From positions 15,069,006 through 15,133,005 of the forward strand of contig NC_087063.1 of NCBI RefSeq assembly GCF_963678635.1: a stretch of DNA of 64,000 bases, read 5' to 3'. The notes beneath the pieces were generated by a model, which worked only from the letters and a program-made list of their open reading frames with translations, did no database searches and had not been told where the DNA came from. Of this stretch, positions 63,436-64,000 are shown piece by piece. The DNA comes from Symsagittifera roscoffensis. Its lineage: Eukaryota; Xenacoelomorpha; Acoela; Convolutidae. A program made the position numbers and the translations under genes. Numbering within the stretch: the first letter of the stretch is position 1; every line of letters starts with the position of its first letter.

Positions 63436-64000
63436 ATGAGGAAAAACAGCAAAGAGTGTACAAGCAAAGATTGGTTAAAACCTTCAGGACTGATAAATTG
63501 GATTAGATGTGATTGCTGTTCTAGTTGGTATCATATCAGTTGTGTAAATATTTCTCTTAGCGACTCTAAGAAAACCCAATGGTTTCAGTGTCCTTGATGC
63601 GTTGATGTAAAATCTGTTAATAAAGCAACAATAGGTAATGATTTAGTGCTAGACAGTTATGTTAATACAGCCATCTCAAATGTCCGAGTACTCAAGAAAG
63701 TACCAAAAGACTTGCGTGTTCCCTTGCCGGAAAGTCTGTCGGACAAAATAAATGACATCGTCTACAATGTAGAAGATGTTACAATATGGCTAATTTTTTT
63801 TAACGTCGTTCTTGTTTTTTTTTGGAGCAACCGAAAAGAAGTGGACGCAAACAGACCACAAGCATGAGCTCTTTGATAAATAAAAACAATTCGAGCAAAT
63901 GACGTGTCATTTCCAAAACCCCGTCCCCAAGTTTCAAGCCCGCCTCTGAGTGACCTCGAGCAGAGAATAAAGTTAATAAGTAGTAAGCTCGATGAAGGAA
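63436..64000 (+). pseudogene. LINE ORF1-like fragment with PHD finger
   Basis: From ATG 63436: RKNSKECTSKDWLKPSGLIN, then C25-DC-C28, SSWYHISC (H33, C36), KKTQWFQCP and, after a TGA at 63595-63597, Cys55: a PHD-type C4HC3 pattern with the second Cys missing. The frame continues ATIGNDLVLDSYV, a Lys-rich helix (SDKINDIVYNVEDVTIW) and, shifted, VSFPKPRPQVSSPPLSDLEQ with a coiled-coil-like end at the window edge. PHD fingers are known in ORF1 of some CR1-clade LINEs, which is the best match. It is truncated by the window. Confidence 0.6.

Overview
This window looks like AT-rich nuclear DNA of a metazoan, probably an aquatic invertebrate. One multi-exon gene has GT-AG introns and the NIDO / AMOP / von Willebrand factor D-like order of mucin-4/SUSD2-type cell-surface proteins. 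Around it are decayed Ty3/gypsy LTR elements, non-LTR (LINE) elements, Penelope-like elements (PLEs), a MITE and large tandem arrays. I see no operons, no bacterial-type genes, no CRISPR array and no rRNA or tRNA gene that I can support. The PLE protein type recalls elements I associate with cnidarians and other marine invertebrates, but I cannot place the species.

Layout. 1-2710: non-coding, with hairpins and a 235-bp MITE bounded by 8-bp target duplications. 2711-30216 (+): the exons of the host gene. A gypsy element (gypsy-1, 5529-12618, minus strand, 5-bp target duplication GAAGG) sits inside it, possibly in an exon. A 6.2-kb array of a 27-bp repeat with higher-order structure (19758-26003) and a 30-bp minisatellite (26581-26818) fill one of its introns. 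A dispersed repeat of about 0.3-0.4 kb occurs in at least four copies in or just after the gene. 30217-41236: a decayed gypsy fragment, duplicated blocks, a fold-back 'GCGACC' repeat field, and a second gypsy element (gypsy-2, 32853-39608, minus, TSD ATGTC) inserted in that field. 41237-49330: about seven head-to-tail copies of a degenerate LINE reverse-transcriptase segment, forming a LINE-derived macrosatellite with a full period near 1.42 kb. 49330-51535: further repeats and a doubtful esterase-like exon. 51536-62003: a nested retroelement cluster, with PLE-1 (+), a CR1/L2-type LINE (-), an RTE-like LINE (+) and PLE-2 (-). A 10-bp direct repeat at 55334-55343 and 61834-61843 shows that the LINE endonuclease was split by a 6.49-kb insertion whose right edge is the 5' end of PLE-2. 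62034-62770: a ~170-bp satellite. 63436-64000: a LINE ORF1-like fragment with a PHD finger.

How it fits together. The host gene probably encodes a secreted or GPI-anchored adhesive/mucin-like glycoprotein. The NIDO part reads cleanly through six exons joined by phase-1 introns; the AMOP half is less certain; the vWD-like part and the hydrophobic C-terminal tail are clear. The 5' part is unresolved: the gypsy insertion, an in-frame TGA and an alternative signal-peptide start all lie there, so the copy may be damaged or may be two genes. Both gypsy elements are related autonomous families with tRNA-Ser-type primer sites, an ATG straddling the LTR/PBS junction, gag-PR-RT-RNaseH-IN and a long extra region after integrase. 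Both are inactivated by stops and frameshifts.

Most notable: both PLE copies carry a PHD-type zinc finger inside the reverse transcriptase, between the GLAIGAS (motif B) and YVDD (motif C) motifs. Each copy has damaged it differently, so the ancestral element had an intact finger there.
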